From Candidatus Izemoplasmatales bacterium (lineage in GTDB: Bacteria > Bacillota_I > Bacilli_A > Izemoplasmatales > Hujiaoplasmataceae), in the NCBI GenBank assembly GCA_041649275.1, contig JBAZNL010000001.1, positions 522,874 through 586,873 of the forward strand: a DNA stretch of 64,000 nt. The letters are read 5' to 3'. The notes beneath the pieces were generated by a model. That model was not told the DNA's origin. It made no database searches and was given only the letters and a program-made list of their open reading frames with translations. Made by a program: the position numbers and the translations under genes. Positions 36,080-44,467 of the stretch are shown in pieces. Each line of letters opens with the position of its first letter. Position 1 is the stretch's first letter.

Positions 36080-36085
36080 ATTATA
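36080..36085 (-). promoter_or_regulatory. -10 box of dusB
   Basis: TATAAT on the minus strand, 25 nt before the dusB ATG, preceded by GGGG rather than TG. Confidence 0.5.
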
Positions 36086-36134
36086 CCCCGAGGGGCTTCC
36101 CAAGACAAAGCAAATCGATTCCCGATCCCGACTG

Positions 36135-36143
36135 TGATATAAT
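36135..36143 (+). promoter_or_regulatory. Extended -10 promoter of hslO
   Basis: TGATATAAT, 22 nt before the hslO ATG. Confidence 0.6.
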
Positions 36144-36165
36144 GGTTCCCGGAGCGTGAACGACC

Positions 36166-37050
36166 ATGAACGATTATCTTGTCAAAGCCTATGCATTCGA
36201 CGCTACCGTCCGTCTCTATGCCGCCCGAACCACGAACCTCGCCGAAGAGGCCCGCAACATCCACGATACGTTTCCCGCGGCGTCCGCGGCGCTCGGTCGA
36301 ACCCTGACGGCCGCCGCAATCATGGGTGCCATGTACAAGGGCGACCAGAGTCTTTCGATCCGCATCGACGGCGGTGGTCCCCTCGGTCCGATCGTCGTTA
36401 CGACGAATACCCGCGGTGAAGTCCGCGGATACGTCGGAAATCCGCATGTGCACGGATCGACGAACGACGGCAAACTGGCCGTCGGTTTCGTCGTCGGACA
36501 CGACGGCTTCATCCACGTCACGAAGAATCTGAACATCCGCAACATCTTCACGTCCAGTGCCGAGCTGCAGACCGGGGAGATCGCCGAGGATTTCACGTAT
36601 TATTTCTTGAAGAGCGAACAGATTCCCTCGGCCGTCGGTCTTGGAGTCCTCGTCGAAACGGACAATTCGATCGTGTCCGCCGGCGGTTTCATCCTGCAAG
36701 TCATGCCCGGTGCGAAACCGGAAACGCTTGACCGCATCGATGCGACCATTCGGGCGATGCGACCGGTCAGCGAACTCATCCAGGACGGCTATACGCCGGA
36801 GATGATCGTCCAGGAGATCACCGGGGGAGAACACGAGATCGTGGAACGCCTCGAGCTCGGGTACCGCTGCGACTGCAGTCGCGAGCGTTTCGGCCGTGGG
36901 ATCGCCTCCCTGGATCGCACCGAACTCGACGAGATGATCGCCGAAGGCAAGCCGATCGAGACCGTATGCCATTTCTGCAACCGCAAGTACGAATTCACGG
37001 TCGCCGACCTGCAGGCGATGCTGCCGCCCGACCCCCTTGCGAAATCGTGA
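36166..37050 (+). CDS. hslO: Redox-regulated chaperone Hsp33
   Basis: Hsp33 is a holdase chaperone switched on by oxidation. The 294-residue protein has the N-terminal core (DYLVKAYAFDATVRLYAARTT; GGGPLGPI; GEVRGYVGNP). It keeps the C-terminal zinc switch with all four cysteines: YRCDCSRERF near residue 233 and VCHFCNRKY near 268. GGAG precedes the ATG. It is monocistronic, with its own promoter and a terminator shared with glnA. Confidence 0.96.
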   Translation: MNDYLVKAYAFDATVRLYAARTTNLAEEARNIHDTFPAASAALGRTLTAAAIMGAMYKGDQSLSIRIDGGGPLGPIVVTTNTRGEVRGYVGNPHVHGSTNDGKLAVGFVVGHDGFIHVTKNLNIRNIFTSSAELQTGEIAEDFTYYFLKSEQIPSAVGLGVLVETDNSIVSAGGFILQVMPGAKPETLDRIDATIRAMRPVSELIQDGYTPEMIVQEITGGEHEIVERLELGYRCDCSRERFGRGIASLDRTELDEMIAEGKPIETVCHFCNRKYEFTVADLQAMLPPDPLAKS

Positions 37051-37063
37051 CCGAATCAGATGA

Positions 37064-37098
37064 AGAGCGCCGATCGACCGATCGGCGCTCTGCTTTTC
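37064..37098. terminator. Bidirectional terminator between hslO and glnA
   Basis: A 12-bp stem (AGAGCGCCGATC/GATCGGCGCTCT) with a GACC loop, then TGCTTTT. It lies between converging genes; the plus-strand T run is the better one. Confidence 0.8.
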
Positions 37099-38437
37099 AC
37101 ATCACTTTGAGATACTGGTTGATTTCCCACTGCGTGACCGCCTGGCGGAAATCGTCCCACTCCCGGCTCTTGAGTTCGACGAACTTCTCGAAGATGTGCT
37201 CCCCGAGAGCTTCCTTGACGATCTCGTCGGCGGACAACGTACCGATCGCTTCCTTGAGATTGTCCGGCAGATTGACGACGCCGAGCGCGGCTCGCTCTTC
37301 GGCGGTCTTTTCGAACAGGTTCTCGTTCACCGGACCGATCAGGGGCAGGTTCCGCTCGATCCCGTCGAGCCCGCTCGCGAGGATGACCGCCATCCCCATG
37401 TAGGGATTGCAGGAACAGTCGACGTTACGGATCTCCGTGCGGGTCGTACGGCCACGGGTCGCCGGAATCCGGACCATGACCGAGCGATTGTGCTCGGACC
37501 ACGAAACGTAACAGGGGGCTTCATAACCGGGGACGAGGCGTTTGTAGGAGTTCACGGTCGGATTGGTGATCGCGCAGAACCCGCGGGCATGCGTCAGAAT
37601 GCCCGTAAGCCACTTGCGTGCCGTCAGACTGAGACCGGCGGGATCGCTCGGATCGTAGAAGGCGTTGTTTCCATCCGAATCCCATAGCGAACAGTTGGAG
37701 TGCATGCCGCTGCCGGCGACCTTGGCGACGGGCTTGGGCATGAACGTCGCGTGCAGACCATGACGGCGGGCGATGTTCTTGACGACGAGTTTGAACGTCT
37801 GGACGTTGTCGCAGGCTTCGACGATGTTGGAGAACTGGAAGTTGATCTCGCACTGTCCGGGGCCCACTTCGTGATGGCTCGCTTCGACGGTAAATCCGAT
37901 CTTCTCGAGTTCGAGGACGATGTCGCGTCGGCAGTCGCCGGCGCCATCGATCGGCGAAAGGTCGAAATACCCTCCCTGATCGGTGAAATCGAGGATCGGT
38001 TCGCCGTTCTCCTTGGTCTTGAACAGGTAGAACTCCGGTTCGAAGCCGATGTTGAGGGCGGAGAAGCCAAGCTTCTCCATGCGGGCGGCGATCCGCTTCA
38101 GATTGGATCTCGGGTCGCCGGGGAACGGTTTACCATCCGGCGTATAGACGTCGCAGATGAGTCGCGCGACCTTCCCGTAGCTCGTTTCCTCCCAGTTCAT
38201 GATGAGCCAGGTGTTGAGGTCGGGATGAAGATACATGTCGGCCTCGAGGATGCGGACGAACCCCTCGATCGAGGATCCGTCGAACATGACCTTCCCGTCG
38301 AGCGCCGTCTCGAGGCGCTTGACCGGAATCTCGACGCTCTTGATGGTGCCGTTGATATCGGTGAACGTCAGACGGATGTAGCGGACGTTCTGCTCCCTGG
38401 CGTCGCGTAGAATCTCTTCTTTCGTGTATTTCGGCAT
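37097..38437 (-). CDS. glnA: Glutamine synthetase type I
   Basis: GlnA makes glutamine from glutamate and ammonia. The 446-residue length fits the GS I-alpha form of Bacillota. Visible are the MFDGSSIEGF latch, the metal-site HHEVGPGQCEINF, the SGMHSNCSLW ATP/glutamate region and the NRSVMVRIPATRGR signature. The 18-residue adenylylation insert of I-beta enzymes is absent. I chose the ATG that begins MPKYTKEEIL; a GTG 14 codons upstream is possible. Neither has a strong ribosome site; a small TTCGA-CAA-TCGAA hairpin abuts the ATG. Upstream lies an ANTAR regulator, so post-initiation control of glnA is plausible. Confidence 0.96.
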   Translation of the reverse strand: MPKYTKEEILRDAREQNVRYIRLTFTDINGTIKSVEIPVKRLETALDGKVMFDGSSIEGFVRILEADMYLHPDLNTWLIMNWEETSYGKVARLICDVYTPDGKPFPGDPRSNLKRIAARMEKLGFSALNIGFEPEFYLFKTKENGEPILDFTDQGGYFDLSPIDGAGDCRRDIVLELEKIGFTVEASHHEVGPGQCEINFQFSNIVEACDNVQTFKLVVKNIARRHGLHATFMPKPVAKVAGSGMHSNCSLWDSDGNNAFYDPSDPAGLSLTARKWLTGILTHARGFCAITNPTVNSYKRLVPGYEAPCYVSWSEHNRSVMVRIPATRGRTTRTEIRNVDCSCNPYMGMAVILASGLDGIERNLPLIGPVNENLFEKTAEERAALGVVNLPDNLKEAIGTLSADEIVKEALGEHIFEKFVELKSREWDDFRQAVTQWEINQYLKVM

Positions 38438-38539
38438 ATTCGATTGTCGAACGCGTTCCCCTCTGACGATGCGGCGCACTCATGAACGGGGATGCGGCCT
38501 TTCTGGATGGCGAACGCCTTTGTCCGCCGATTTGACATC

Positions 38540-38545
38540 ATTATA
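38540..38545 (-). promoter_or_regulatory. -10 box of glnA with ~100-nt leader
   Basis: TATAAT on the minus strand, between the ANTAR gene and glnA. The leader of about 100 nt contains CCCCGTTC and GAGGGGAACG segments that can pair, but no T tract. Confidence 0.5.
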
Positions 38546-38564
38546 CTTGCATGGGCGTCCGAAA

Positions 38565-39128
38565 TCAATCGGTTTCGGATTTCTTTTGCGCGATCAGAAA
38601 GGCGCATGCATCGTACTTCGAGATCTGCCGGTCCATGGCCGTCCTGAGAATGAGGGAATGGGCGTCCGCTTCGCTCATGCCCCGGTCGGACAGTTGCTTC
38701 TTGCATTCGTCCATCATGCGACGAAGGTCGGCGCGATGGACGGCTTTCTCCGCCTGGGCGGCCGCGGACTTGAGCGCCGTCGAAGTCTTCAGGAGAAGCG
38801 CGGCCGCGATGCCGAGTTCGGCGTCGATCCGCTGGTCATCGACGAATGCGAACAGCGGTTGATCCAGCAACGGCCGGATGGCGCCGATGGCGAATTCCGA
38901 GGCCAGATAGACGACGGGCATGCGGTCGGACAGGACGAGGTTTTCGATGAAACCGGAGAGATGCGGAACTTTGCAGGAGGAATGGACGACGACGAGATCG
39001 TAGTGCACGAGATCGTCCTTCCGGATCTGGCCCTTCTCGATGTCGAACGGAATGTTGCGGACGGAAAGGACGCGTCCGATGCGCAGGTTCGTCAGCTGGT
39101 CGTCGCCGCAGACGAGGACGCGGGGCAT
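38565..39128 (-). CDS. ANTAR-domain antitermination regulator with receiver-like N terminus
   Basis: The 187-residue protein starts MPRVLVCGDDQLTNLRIGRVL, a receiver-like fold (to about residue 110) in which the usual phosphorylated-Asp loop is not obvious (VVVHSSCKV). A helix rich in alanine leads to a C-terminal ANTAR RNA-binding domain (about 130-180): CKKQLSDRGMSEADAHSLIL then RTAMDRQISKYDACAFLI. ANTAR proteins bind paired hairpins in leaders and prevent termination. Its place just upstream of glnA suggests it controls nitrogen genes, as such regulators do in Clostridia. It begins 1 nt after the glyA stop. Confidence 0.85.
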   Translation of the reverse strand: MPRVLVCGDDQLTNLRIGRVLSVRNIPFDIEKGQIRKDDLVHYDLVVVHSSCKVPHLSGFIENLVLSDRMPVVYLASEFAIGAIRPLLDQPLFAFVDDQRIDAELGIAAALLLKTSTALKSAAAQAEKAVHRADLRRMMDECKKQLSDRGMSEADAHSLILRTAMDRQISKYDACAFLIAQKKSETD

Positions 39129-39129
39129 G

Positions 39130-40371
39130 TCAGCGGGGCAGCGGGTGGTCGGCGACGAGCGCGGCGACGTCCGCCTTCACGGCCGCGAGGACGGCTTCGT
39201 CCTCCGGATGCGCGAGCGTCCTGTCGATCAGACGGGCGACCATCCGGAAATCGGCTTCTCCGAACCCGCGCGTCGTCATCGCCGGGGTGCCGAGACGGAT
39301 GCCACTAGTGATGAACGGCTTTTCCTGATCGTAGGGGATTGTGTTCTTGTTGCAGGTGATGTCGACGCGATCGAGAAGGTTTTCCGCCTTCTTGCCCGTC
39401 ATGCCCGTCTTCGATTTGACGTCGAGGAGAAGCAGATGGTTGTCGGTACCGCCCGACACGACGTGATAGCCGAGCTTCGAAAACTCGTCGGCGAACGCCT
39501 TGGCGTTGTCAACGACATGGCGCTGATACTCCTTGAACTCCGGCGTCATCGCTTCCTTGAAGGCGACCGCCTTCGCTGCGATCGCATGCATGAGCGGCCC
39601 GCCCTGGATTCCCGGGAAGACGATCTTGTCGATCCGTTCCGCGATCGCCTGGTTGTTCGTCATGATCACGCCGCCGCGGGTACCGCGCAGCGTCTTGTGC
39701 GTCGTCGACGTGACGATGTCGGCGTATTCGCAGGGATTCGGATGGAGCCCCGCTGCGACGAGTCCGGCGATGTGGGCCATGTCGACCATGAGCATCGCCC
39801 CGACGGAGTCGGCGATCGCGCGGAATCTCTTGAAGTCAAGGATGCGGGGATAGGCGCTCGCTCCGGCGACGATCAGCTTCGGCCGGAGTTCCGTCGCCTG
39901 CGCCTGCAGCGCATCGTAGTCGATCGTCTCGGTCTCGCGGGACAGGTAATAGGGATGGAACTCGTAGTCGACGCCGGAGAAGTTGAGCGGATGACCGTGG
40001 GTCAGATGACCGCCCTGGTCGAGCGCGAGACCCATGACGACGTCCTTCGCCTGCAGCACGGCACGATAGGCGCCCATGTTCGCCTGCGAGCCCGAATGCG
40101 GCTGGACGTTCGCGTACTTCACGCCGTAAAGCGTCTTGAGACGTTCGCGGGCGAGGTCCTCGACCATGTCGACGAATTCGCAGCCGCCGTAGTAGCGCTT
40201 CTTGGGATAGCCTTCGGCGTACTTGTTCGTGAGGATGCTTCCGGCGGCTTCGAGGACCGCACCGGAGACGAAGTTCTCCGAAGCGATCAATTCGATGTGC
40301 GAACGCTGGCGTTCCGCCTCTTTCTGAATCAGGTCGTACAGTTCGAGATCCGTTTCCTGCAATCGGGTCAT
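39130..40371 (-). CDS. glyA: Serine hydroxymethyltransferase
   Basis: GlyA converts serine and tetrahydrofolate to glycine and methylene-THF using PLP. The 413 residues show HIELIASENFVS near residue 22, the GYPKKRYYGGCEFVD loop, HGSGSQAN-type QPHSGSQANMGAY, and the PLP-lysine motif VTSTTHKTLRGTRGG (lysine near 230). AAGGTG lies before the ATG. It follows pyrR by 4 nt and precedes the ANTAR gene. Confidence 0.97.
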   Translation of the reverse strand: MTRLQETDLELYDLIQKEAERQRSHIELIASENFVSGAVLEAAGSILTNKYAEGYPKKRYYGGCEFVDMVEDLARERLKTLYGVKYANVQPHSGSQANMGAYRAVLQAKDVVMGLALDQGGHLTHGHPLNFSGVDYEFHPYYLSRETETIDYDALQAQATELRPKLIVAGASAYPRILDFKRFRAIADSVGAMLMVDMAHIAGLVAAGLHPNPCEYADIVTSTTHKTLRGTRGGVIMTNNQAIAERIDKIVFPGIQGGPLMHAIAAKAVAFKEAMTPEFKEYQRHVVDNAKAFADEFSKLGYHVVSGGTDNHLLLLDVKSKTGMTGKKAENLLDRVDITCNKNTIPYDQEKPFITSGIRLGTPAMTTRGFGEADFRMVARLIDRTLAHPEDEAVLAAVKADVAALVADHPLPR

Positions 40372-40375
40372 GATG

Positions 40376-40882
40376 TCACCTTGTCCTTTCTATGTAGACG
40401 CCGGCATCGGGGCCGGTGAGGTTCACGATCACGGTCTCGTCGAGCGAGGTCGGAGCGTTCTTGCCGACATAATCGGCGCGGATCGGCAGTTCGCGATGCC
40501 CGCGGTCGACGAGCACGGCGTATTCGATCCGCTTCGGACGACCCATGTCGACGATCGCGTCCATCGCCGCCCGCGCGGTGCGTCCCGTGAACAGGACGTC
40601 GTCGACGAGGATGCAGACCTTGCCGGCGACGGCGAAGTCCGGCATGGTAGCGGGACGCCGCTTGTCGTCGTCGCGGTGCATCGAGATGTCGAGTTCGATG
40701 ACGGGCACCTCGACGCCGGCGTACTGCCGGATGTTGTCCCGGATCGCCTGCGCGACCGGCAGACCCTTTTTCAGAATGCCGATCAGGACGACGTCGTTGA
40801 GGTCGTCGTTTTTCTCGAGGATCTCGTGCGTCATGCGACGCAGGGTCTTCAGGGCGGTTTCGTGATTGATGATCATGGGCAC
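40376..40882 (-). CDS. pyrR: Bifunctional pyr operon regulator / uracil phosphoribosyltransferase
   Basis: PyrR binds pyr mRNA as a UMP sensor and can act as a uracil phosphoribosyltransferase. The 168-residue protein carries the PRPP motif CILVDDVLFTGRTARAAMDA near residue 92 and the conserved MHRDDDKRRP loop near 72. I kept the GTG at 40882, since AAGGTG lies 7 nt upstream; an ATG two codons later is possible. It is the first gene of pyrR-glyA-ANTAR. No pyrimidine biosynthesis genes are in the window. Confidence 0.93.
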   Translation of the reverse strand: MPMIINHETALKTLRRMTHEILEKNDDLNDVVLIGILKKGLPVAQAIRDNIRQYAGVEVPVIELDISMHRDDDKRRPATMPDFAVAGKVCILVDDVLFTGRTARAAMDAIVDMGRPKRIEYAVLVDRGHRELPIRADYVGKNAPTSLDETVIVNLTGPDAGVYIERTR

Positions 40883-40904
40883 GTCGGTTCACCTTCCATC
40901 CATG

Positions 40905-40913
40905 ATTATATCA
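40905..40913 (-). promoter_or_regulatory. Extended -10 promoter of pyrR-glyA-ANTAR
   Basis: TGATATAAT on the minus strand, 23 nt before the pyrR start; the leader is too short to hold a pyr attenuator. Confidence 0.6.
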
Positions 40914-40956
40914 TGTTTTCCAATCGCGCGACATCGCATTCTGAAGGCGGGCGATG

Positions 40957-40983
40957 AAAAAGAAAGGCACCTCGCAAGGTGCC
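40957..40983 (-). terminator. Terminator of the GH16 genes
   Basis: GGCACCT-TGCG-AGGTGCC hairpin followed by TTTCTTTTT on the minus strand, 19 nt after the stop at 41002. Confidence 0.88.
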
Positions 40984-41001
40984 GTTCCGGTTGAATCGAT
41001 A

Positions 41002-42210
41002 TCATTGAGACGCGGTCGTCTCGACGGTGATCGCCGTCTTCGAGGACAGGTTTCCGGCATAATCCTCCGCCTCGATTTCGACGAGGACCGGAGTGCCGGC
41101 GGTCAAGCCGGTGAGCTTCACGACGTTGAGCGAAACCGACCGCAGATAGACGCCGTTCACATAGACGTTGTAGTAGCGGACCTGATTGTCGTCGACGGCT
41201 TTGGTCCAGTAGACGTACGCGGTGGTGTCGACGGCGTTCGCGATCGCCAGCGCGGTCGCCGGGAGCGGCGGAGCGGCATCGTCGATGAGATAGTCGCGCT
41301 GGTAGACGCGGACGTAGTCGATTTCGAACGTATCGCTCGTGAATGCGGAGTCGACGGTCCCGCCCATGGATCCGCCCATGGCGAGGTTCAGGATCAGATA
41401 GAACTCCTGATCGAACGGCCACGCATCGGAGATCTTCAATCCGGCACCGGCGACGGACGCGGCGTTGAAGACGTACGAACCGTATTTGTAGTTGTCGACC
41501 CACCAGCTGAAGGAATACTCGTTCCACGTGACCGAATAGACATGGAAATCCGTGGTCAGATTCGCAGTCTCCCGACTGTAGCTGATCTGCGTCCCGATCT
41601 TGTGGTTGTATGCGGCCGTATGGAGCGAGCCGACGACGTTGTCGATGTTGTAGAACGCGGTATGTTCCATGATGTCGATTTCGCCGCTGGCGGGCCACCC
41701 GCCGTAGACGCTTTGCTTCGGCATCATCCAGAAGGCCGGCCAGGTGCCCGCGACTCCGGGAAGCTTCGCGCGCATCTCGAACTTGCCGTACTTCCAGTTC
41801 TTGATGCCTTGCGTCCAGATTTTGGCCGACGTGTAGTCTTCGCCGCCGTAGTCTTCCCGAAGCGCAGTGAGGATCAGTTTTTCGCCGTCGACGTAGGCGT
41901 TCTGGGACCGGTTCGTGTAGTACTGGAGTTCGTTGTTGCCAAACCCGCCCCCGCCCGTCTGATGGCGCCACTTGGTCGGATCGACGCCGCCTTCGTAGTT
42001 GAATTCCTCGCACCAGGTCGGAACCCAGCCGCTGACGATCGCGACGCCCTCGCATTCGGCGGGGATGTTCGCTTCGAGAGAGTCCGGATCAAGCGTGGAC
42101 AAGGTCGTGTTGCCTGTCGTCGCGGACGTCGATGCGGTCGTGGTCATGTCGCATGCATAGACCAGCACCGATACCGTCACCACGACAAGTAGAATCAGCA
42201 GTTTCTTCAT
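41002..42210 (-). CDS. GH16 family glycoside hydrolase lipoprotein (laminarinase-like)
   Basis: The 402-residue product has a lipoprotein signal ending in VLVYAC (Cys20), a threonine/serine-rich linker, and a GH16 catalytic domain (about 65-290). Its active site is GEIDIMEH (ExDxxE), and it has the family's WPAFWMMP, GGGGFGNNELQYY and FYLILNLAMGG motifs. A C-terminal Fn3-like domain (about 300-400) contains AEDYAGNLSS. GH16 enzymes of this kind cut beta-1,3 or mixed beta-glucans. It would be anchored outside the cell. It lies downstream of a close paralogue, in the same operon. Confidence 0.93.
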   Translation of the reverse strand: MKKLLILLVVVTVSVLVYACDMTTTASTSATTGNTTLSTLDPDSLEANIPAECEGVAIVSGWVPTWCEEFNYEGGVDPTKWRHQTGGGGFGNNELQYYTNRSQNAYVDGEKLILTALREDYGGEDYTSAKIWTQGIKNWKYGKFEMRAKLPGVAGTWPAFWMMPKQSVYGGWPASGEIDIMEHTAFYNIDNVVGSLHTAAYNHKIGTQISYSRETANLTTDFHVYSVTWNEYSFSWWVDNYKYGSYVFNAASVAGAGLKISDAWPFDQEFYLILNLAMGGSMGGTVDSAFTSDTFEIDYVRVYQRDYLIDDAAPPLPATALAIANAVDTTAYVYWTKAVDDNQVRYYNVYVNGVYLRSVSLNVVKLTGLTAGTPVLVEIEAEDYAGNLSSKTAITVETTASQ

Positions 42211-42226
42211 CGCTCATCGTCTCCGT

Positions 42227-42310
42227 TCATGCGACGACATTCAGTTCGTAGGGATCCGAAGTGTTGCCCGCATAGTCTTCGGCAACGATCTTGACACGTT
42301 CACCGAATCG
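42227..42310 (-). other. Frameshifted C-terminal end of the second GH16 gene
   Basis: In the next frame the sequence continues as GERVKIVAEDYAGNTSDPYEL and stops at 42227. It aligns with the paralogue's AEDYAGNLSSKTAIT end. The frame of the main gene leaves it near 42306, where the coding strand reads GATTCGG; one extra T (GATTTCGG) would restore a continuous reading frame. Confidence 0.8.
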
Positions 42311-43461
42311 AGCTTCAGCGTCGTCAGGAGCACGGCGTTGACGGCGACCTTCTTCGTCAGGGCGCCGTTGATATAGACGTTGTAAGTCTTGACGCGGAGA
42401 TCGTCGACGGACGCCACCCAGCGGATGAAAGCCTGCCGTCCCTCCTGCCAGAGGACGACCGGATTGTCGATCGGGCTCGGATTCATGGTATCGCCGGTGA
42501 CATAGTCCTGCTGGTAGATGCGGACATAGTCGATCGTGAAGGTCGCCGGGAAGATGGTGTCGTCGACTCCTTGCGCGCCGCCCCACGTACCGCCGATGGC
42601 GAGGTTGAGAATCAGATAGAACTGCTGGTCGAACGGCCAGTCGACGCTGGTGTCGTAGTTGTAACCGCTTCTCCATTTATCATCGGCTTCGACGCCGCCG
42701 AAACGATACCCGTCGAAATACCATTCGATCCCGTCTTCGTTCCAGACGACGCCATAGGTGTGATAGGTGTTGGCCACATCGATGCTCGACACCGTCCCCG
42801 CCGTAATCAGGGAATCGGTATTGCCGCCGCGGCCGTTCGTACCGTTGAAGCGTTCGGTGTGGAGCGTTCCGAGGACGGTGTTCATGTCGTAGCCGACGTG
42901 TTCCATGATGTCGATCTCGCCGCTGTCGGGCCAGTTGCCGTATTTCGAGATCTTCGGCATCATCCAAAAGGCCGGCCAGGTGCCCCGCCCTTCGGGAAGT
43001 TTCGCCCGCATCTCGATCTTGCCGTACTTCCAGCTCGCTGTCGCCTGCGTCCAGAGTTTGGTCGACGTATAGCTGTTGGTTCCGTAGGTTTCCTTGAGCG
43101 CGGTGATGACGAGGGCTCCGTCGACGATCGCGATGTTGTCGGGATCGGCGTTCTTGTAGTACTGAAGCTCCTGGTTGCCGAACCCGCCGCCGCCCGTATG
43201 GTATGTCCATTTCGACGGATCGACGATCGTGGTCGGTGTTTCCTCTTCAAATTCGTCGCACCAGACGGGAATCCAGCCGCCGGTGACGGGGATGGCGGAG
43301 CATTCGTCGGGAATCGTATCGATCAACGCCGTTCCGGTGGTACCCGTCGTGGGCGGAACCGTCGTGGGCTCGGTCGTTGCCTGCGTGGTGGAAAGATCGC
43401 ATCCTATGACGGTCGCGAGAACGATCGATAGACAGCTGAAAACGAGAATTTTTTTGATCAT
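42241..43461 (-). CDS. GH16 family glycoside hydrolase lipoprotein, frameshifted near its C terminus
   Basis: The 406-residue reading frame is a paralogue of the downstream gene, with the same order of parts: lipobox VIGC (Cys21), Thr/Pro-rich linker, GH16 domain with GEIDIMEH, WPAFWMMP and GGGGFGNQELQYY, then an Fn3-like domain. The last ~20 residues (after TTLKLDS) are unlike the family, while the expected end lies in the next frame and reaches 42227. A single missing T near 42306 explains this. The catalytic domain is intact. GGAGG precedes the ATG, with a well-matched promoter upstream. Sequencing error and real mutation are both possible. Confidence 0.9.
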   Translation of the reverse strand: MIKKILVFSCLSIVLATVIGCDLSTTQATTEPTTVPPTTGTTGTALIDTIPDECSAIPVTGGWIPVWCDEFEEETPTTIVDPSKWTYHTGGGGFGNQELQYYKNADPDNIAIVDGALVITALKETYGTNSYTSTKLWTQATASWKYGKIEMRAKLPEGRGTWPAFWMMPKISKYGNWPDSGEIDIMEHVGYDMNTVLGTLHTERFNGTNGRGGNTDSLITAGTVSSIDVANTYHTYGVVWNEDGIEWYFDGYRFGGVEADDKWRSGYNYDTSVDWPFDQQFYLILNLAIGGTWGGAQGVDDTIFPATFTIDYVRIYQQDYVTGDTMNPSPIDNPVVLWQEGRQAFIRWVASVDDLRVKTYNVYINGALTKKVAVNAVLLTTLKLDSVNVSRSLPKTMRATLRIPTN

Positions 43462-43500
43462 ATGAGACCTCCATAGGAATATGGAAACAGTTACATGACA

Positions 43501-43529
43501 ATCATATCATATGATCGCATGCATTTCAA
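43501..43529 (-). promoter_or_regulatory. Promoter of the GH16 operon
   Basis: TTGAAA, 17-bp spacer, TATGAT on the minus strand, 39 nt before the ATG at 43461. Confidence 0.6.
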
Positions 43530-43531
43530 AG

Positions 43532-43569
43532 AAAAAAACCGGGGTATGCGAGAGGATCATGCCCCGGTT
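43532..43569 (-). terminator. Terminator of rnmV-rsmA-EamA genes
   Basis: AACCGGGG/CCCCGGTT stem enclosing the transporter stop codon, followed by TTTTTTT on the minus strand. Confidence 0.85.
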
Positions 43570-44462
43570 TCAGATGAACGGATGCTGTCGATGGTGAGAA
43601 GCGTCATGGATGCGACGATGATGGCGCCGCCGGCGATCGTGAGGGTGTCGATCCGCTCACCGAACACGACGACGTTGGTCAACACCGTGAAAAGAGGAAC
43701 GAAGTTGATGAAGACGTTCGGCAACGTGACACCGAGCGCGTCGACCGAAAAGATGTAGAGATAATAACAGACTCCGGAGCAGACGATGCCGAGGAAAGCG
43801 AGGTGCCCCCACTCGACCGCGGAGAAGGATGCAAAGTCCGGGAAAGGCCTGAATATCAACGTTGGCAGGAACGTAAACAGGGCGACGATCGACTGGATCG
43901 TCGTGATCTTGAGGCTGTCGTACTTCATCCCCGCCTTCTTCGTGATCAGCGTATAGACCGTCCAGAAGACAATCGAGAGAACCATGAAGACGTACCCGAT
44001 CCAGGCGTTGCCCGAACTTCCAAGGTCGAACCCGTCATGGAAGACGACCAGTACGACGCCGAGAATCGAAAGAGTGATTAACAAGCCCTGGGTGGCATTG
44101 ATCTTCTCGCGGAAGGCGAGCCTGTTGCCGATGACGGCCGCCATCGGGGTGAGCGAGACGAGAATCGAAGCCGCCTCCGATGAAATATAGAGCATCGAGG
44201 AGTTTTCGAAGATCGAATACATGAAGATTCCCATGAAACCGGCCAGAAAGAAGGTGAAGAAGTCTTTTTTCGTGATGCGGAAGCTCATTTTCGTCGCGAA
44301 TGCGATGACGAGAACGAACATGACGGCGAACACGTATCGGAAGAACCCGAGGGTGATCGAATCGATGTAATGGTTCGAAACGAGGGCTTCGATGGAGATG
44401 AAGGAGACACCCCAAAAGACGACGGTGATCAGAATCGCTCCGACGCCGAGCAGCTTTTTCAT
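43557..44462 (-). CDS. EamA/DMT superfamily transporter
   Basis: The 301-residue protein has ten hydrophobic segments in two repeated halves, each an EamA domain: WGVSFISIEALVSNHYIDSI near the start, and FWTVYTLITKKAGMKYDSL at the start of the second half. A conserved ALGVTLPNVFINFVPLFTVL lies near residue 245. DMT proteins export or import small metabolites; the substrate cannot be inferred. It starts 5 nt after the rsmA stop and is likely co-transcribed with rnmV-rsmA. Confidence 0.92.
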   Translation of the reverse strand: MKKLLGVGAILITVVFWGVSFISIEALVSNHYIDSITLGFFRYVFAVMFVLVIAFATKMSFRITKKDFFTFFLAGFMGIFMYSIFENSSMLYISSEAASILVSLTPMAAVIGNRLAFREKINATQGLLITLSILGVVLVVFHDGFDLGSSGNAWIGYVFMVLSIVFWTVYTLITKKAGMKYDSLKITTIQSIVALFTFLPTLIFRPFPDFASFSAVEWGHLAFLGIVCSGVCYYLYIFSVDALGVTLPNVFINFVPLFTVLTNVVVFGERIDTLTIAGGAIIVASMTLLTIDSIRSSETGA

Positions 44463-44467
44463 CGACT

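Noticed and set aside
38437..38545. Glutamine riboswitch in the glnA leader
   Set aside because: CGTTC and GAACG arms are present, but the conserved GGAAGUAGG core is missing and the element is too short.
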